Assembly (NCBI GenBank): GCA_017397835.1
Contig: JAFQHV010000006.1
Span: 1 to 40,167 of the forward strand
Direction of reading: 5' to 3'
From: Oscillospiraceae bacterium
GTDB lineage: Bacteria; Bacillota; Clostridia; Oscillospirales; Oscillospiraceae
Length of the DNA: 40,167 bases
This document shows, in pieces, positions 38,668-40,167 of the stretch. Each line of letters starts with the position of its first letter. The first letter of the stretch is position 1. The position numbers and the translations under genes are program-made. The notes under the pieces were generated by a model that worked only from the letters and a program-made list of their open reading frames with translations, did no database searches and had not been told where the DNA came from.

Positions 38668-39750
38668 ATGAAAGCGACTTTGATTCTGGAAAACGGCAGC
38701 GTGTTTACCGGAACCAGCATCGGCAGCACGGAAGAAAAGATCTGTGAGCTGGTGTTCAATACCTCCATGACCGGTTATCAGGAACTGTTGACCGACCCGG
38801 CCTACGCCGGGCAGGGCGTGGTCATGTCTTATCCTCTGATCGGCAACTACGGTGTCAATGAGGAGGACGTGGAGTCCGACCGCACTTGGGTGGAGGCTAT
38901 CGTGGTTCGCCACCTGTCCGATCGTGGCAGCAACTTCCGCTGCCAGGGTGATCTGAATACCTATCTGAAGCAGAACAATATTGCAGGTGTGCAGGGTGTT
39001 GACACCCGTGCCCTGACGAGAATACTCCGCAACCAGGGGAGCATGATGGCTATGCTCACCTGTGCGGAGCATTTTAATGTCGCTCAGGTCATGGACAAGC
39101 TCCGCACCCATCGGGTGGCGAACAAGGTGGCCGAGGTCACCTGCAGCGAGGCCAAGGTCATTCCCGCCGAGGGTGAGCCGCGCTGCCACGCCGCCGTGCT
39201 GGACTGCGGTGTGCCCAACAGCATCATCGCCTGCCTGACTGCCCGCGGCTGCAAGGTGACCGTCCTGCCCGCCGCCACCGATGCCGAGGACATCCTGTCC
39301 GGCGGCTATGACGGCGTGGTGCTGTCTCCCGGCCCCGGCGACCCCGCCGAGAATACTGACATCATTGCTCAGGTGAAGAAACTGTACGACAGCAGCCTGC
39401 CCCTGTTCGGCTTCGGTCTGGGCCACCAGCTTCTGGCCCTTGCCGTGGGCGGCAAGACCGAGAAGCTGCCCTACGGTCACCGCGGCGGCAACATCCCCGT
39501 GCGCGACCTGGAGAAGGGCAAGGTGTTCATCACCGCCCAGAATCACGGCTACGCCGTGGTGGAGGGCAGTGTGGATGCCAACACCGCCGAGGTCAGCCAC
39601 GTCAACGTCAACGACGGCAGCGTGGAGGGTCTGAAGTACAAGCGCGCCAACTGCTTCACCATGCAGTTCAACCCTGAGGGCAACACAGGCCCCATGGAAG
39701 TGAAGTACGTCTTTGACCGCATCGTTGAGATTATGGGAGGTGCCAAGTAA
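38668..39750 (+). CDS. carA: Carbamoyl-phosphate synthase small subunit, glutaminase residues lost
   Basis: Normally hydrolyses glutamine and feeds ammonia to CarB for pyrimidine and arginine synthesis. It has 360 residues, normal length. The N-terminal CPSase_sm domain is clear ([37 protein letters not shown]), as is the class I amidotransferase fold ([20 protein letters not shown]). Yet the nucleophile elbow reads LFGFGLGHQ, with Gly250 where GICLGHQ carries Cys, and the triad His is Asn335 in MQFNPEG; only Glu337 remains. The frame is intact and codon use normal. ATG 38668 has AAAGGCGGG upstream; an upstream in-frame ATG (38641) is less likely. carB overlaps the stop by one base (TAATG). 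It should bind CarB but not release ammonia from glutamine. Confidence 0.95.
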   Translation: MKATLILENGSVFTGTSIGSTEEKICELVFNTSMTGYQELLTDPAYAGQGVVMSYPLIGNYGVNEEDVESDRTWVEAIVVRHLSDRGSNFRCQGDLNTYLKQNNIAGVQGVDTRALTRILRNQGSMMAMLTCAEHFNVAQVMDKLRTHRVANKVAEVTCSEAKVIPAEGEPRCHAAVLDCGVPNSIIACLTARGCKVTVLPAATDAEDILSGGYDGVVLSPGPGDPAENTDIIAQVKKLYDSSLPLFGFGLGHQLLALAVGGKTEKLPYGHRGGNIPVRDLEKGKVFITAQNHGYAVVEGSVDANTAEVSHVNVNDGSVEGLKYKRANCFTMQFNPEGNTGPMEVKYVFDRIVEIMGGAK

Positions 39751-40167
39751 TGCCCAGATACGCTGACGTTAAGAAAGTTCTTGTTCTTGGCTCCGGCCCC
39801 ATCGTCATTGGCCAGGCCGCCGAGTTTGACTATGCCGGCACTCAGGCCTGCCGTGCCCTGAAGGAGGAGGGACTGGAAGTCGTTCTGGTCAACTCCAACC
39901 CCGCCACCATCATGACCGACAAGGACATTGCCGACCATGTGTATATTGAGCCCCTGAATATCCCCTCCATCACCAAGATCATCGAGAAGGAGCGCCCCGA
40001 TGCCCTTCTGCCCAATCTGGGTGGCCAGACCGGCCTGAACATGGGCATGGCCCTGTATGAAAACGGTACGCTGGAAAAGTACGGCATCCGCCTGCTGGGT
40101 ACCAGCCCCGAGTCCATCCACAAGGCCGAGGACCGTCAGGGCTTCAAGGATTGTATGGAGTCCATCG
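39750..40167 (+). CDS. carB: Carbamoyl-phosphate synthase large subunit (partial, 5' part)
   Basis: Makes carbamoyl phosphate from bicarbonate, ammonia and two ATP. About 139 residues are visible before the right edge; the family is about 1,070 long. The start [20 protein letters not shown] is typical, followed by [51 protein letters not shown] and [15 protein letters not shown], the pre-ATP-grasp domain of the first synthetase half. ATG 39750 shares one base with the carA stop; GGGAGG lies about nine bases upstream within carA, so translation is coupled. Because CarA looks inactive as a glutaminase, this subunit would depend on free ammonia. Confidence 0.97.
   Translation, partial: MPRYADVKKVLVLGSGPIVIGQAAEFDYAGTQACRALKEEGLEVVLVNSNPATIMTDKDIADHVYIEPLNIPSITKIIEKERPDALLPNLGGQTGLNMGMALYENGTLEKYGIRLLGTSPESIHKAEDRQGFKDCMESI

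Noticed and set aside
39400-39420. Sequencing error or frameshift as the cause of the missing CarA cysteine
   Set aside because: The reading frame and flanking conserved residues (GPGDPAE before, GHQLLALA after) are intact and a second catalytic residue is also changed. It cannot be fully excluded without reads.
37717-39600. A single 627-codon protein joining the YetF-like region to an upstream part
   Set aside because: The upstream half is antisense to carA. The real start is the ATG at 38406 with a good ribosome-binding site and a forespore promoter just before it.

Overview
This window looks like chromosome of a spore-forming, anaerobic Clostridia member, most likely an amino-acid-fermenting Oscillospiraceae relative (Flavonifractor/Intestinimonas-like). 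The family-level guess is inference. It rests on GC-rich coding DNA, two T-box leaders, spoVA- and YetF-type spore genes, LL-diaminopimelate aminotransferase, and a complete hydroxyglutarate-pathway glutamate fermentation cluster. I found no CRISPR array, phage module or intact insertion sequence.

Layout. (1) 1-2573, minus strand: a Phe T-box leader, an MFS permease and pheS (runs off the left edge). (2) 2563-4460, plus: a two-gene Fe-S scaffold operon (sufC and a SufB/SufD-like gene). (3) 4471-6937: two secreted or membrane-anchored paralogs sharing a copper-amine-oxidase-N-like (stalk) domain, with a small XRE regulator between them and an intergenic repeat. (4) 6948-9380, minus: a Cys T-box leader followed by cysE and cysS, with the promoter lying inside the end of a phosphopantetheinyl transferase gene. 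(5) 9984-10710: an orphan spoVAC with a sigma-G-like promoter and a relic copy of its 3' end. (6) 10742-13428: glnA-dapL. (7) 13531-14555: a small membrane protein and a TetR regulator. (8) 14570-24895: an AraC regulator divergent from gctA-gctB-gcdA-hgdC-hgdA-hgdB-(internal promoter)-gcdC-gcdD-gcdB. (9) 24998-25512: tRNA-Arg(ACG) and a dense island of tRNA-derived and palindromic repeats. (10) 25558-27035: a second XRE gene divergent from a lipoprotein gene. (11) 27105-32093: cupin, secreted protein, pcrA/uvrD helicase, nrdR and a NimA-like flavoprotein. (12) 32073-34651, minus: rlmA-type methyltransferase, a hypothetical gene and glyA. (13) 34734-37345: nth, a YczE-like membrane protein and rarA. 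(14) 37340-38464, minus: YetF-like DUF421 plus DUF4363 under a near-consensus sigma-G-type promoter. (15) 38525-end: an attenuator-like leader, carA and the start of carB.

How the genes work together. The central cluster takes (R)-2-hydroxyglutarate through its CoA ester and glutaconyl-CoA to crotonyl-CoA. GctAB transfers CoA, HgdC activates the HgdAB dehydratase, and the GcdABCD decarboxylase exports Na+. The dehydrogenase making 2-hydroxyglutarate and the route from crotonyl-CoA to butyrate are not in the window. Glutamine synthetase and the carbamoyl-phosphate synthase genes handle the nitrogen side.

The most striking observation is that CarA lacks two of its three glutaminase catalytic residues (Cys replaced by Gly250, His replaced by Asn335) in an intact reading frame immediately before carB. 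That predicts an ammonia-dependent carbamoyl-phosphate synthase. Other notable points are an MFS gene placed between a Phe T-box and pheS, a perfect promoter inside the glutamate-fermentation operon, matching forespore-type promoters before two membrane-protein loci, and a recurring XRE/secreted-protein arrangement bordered by the same inverted repeat element.
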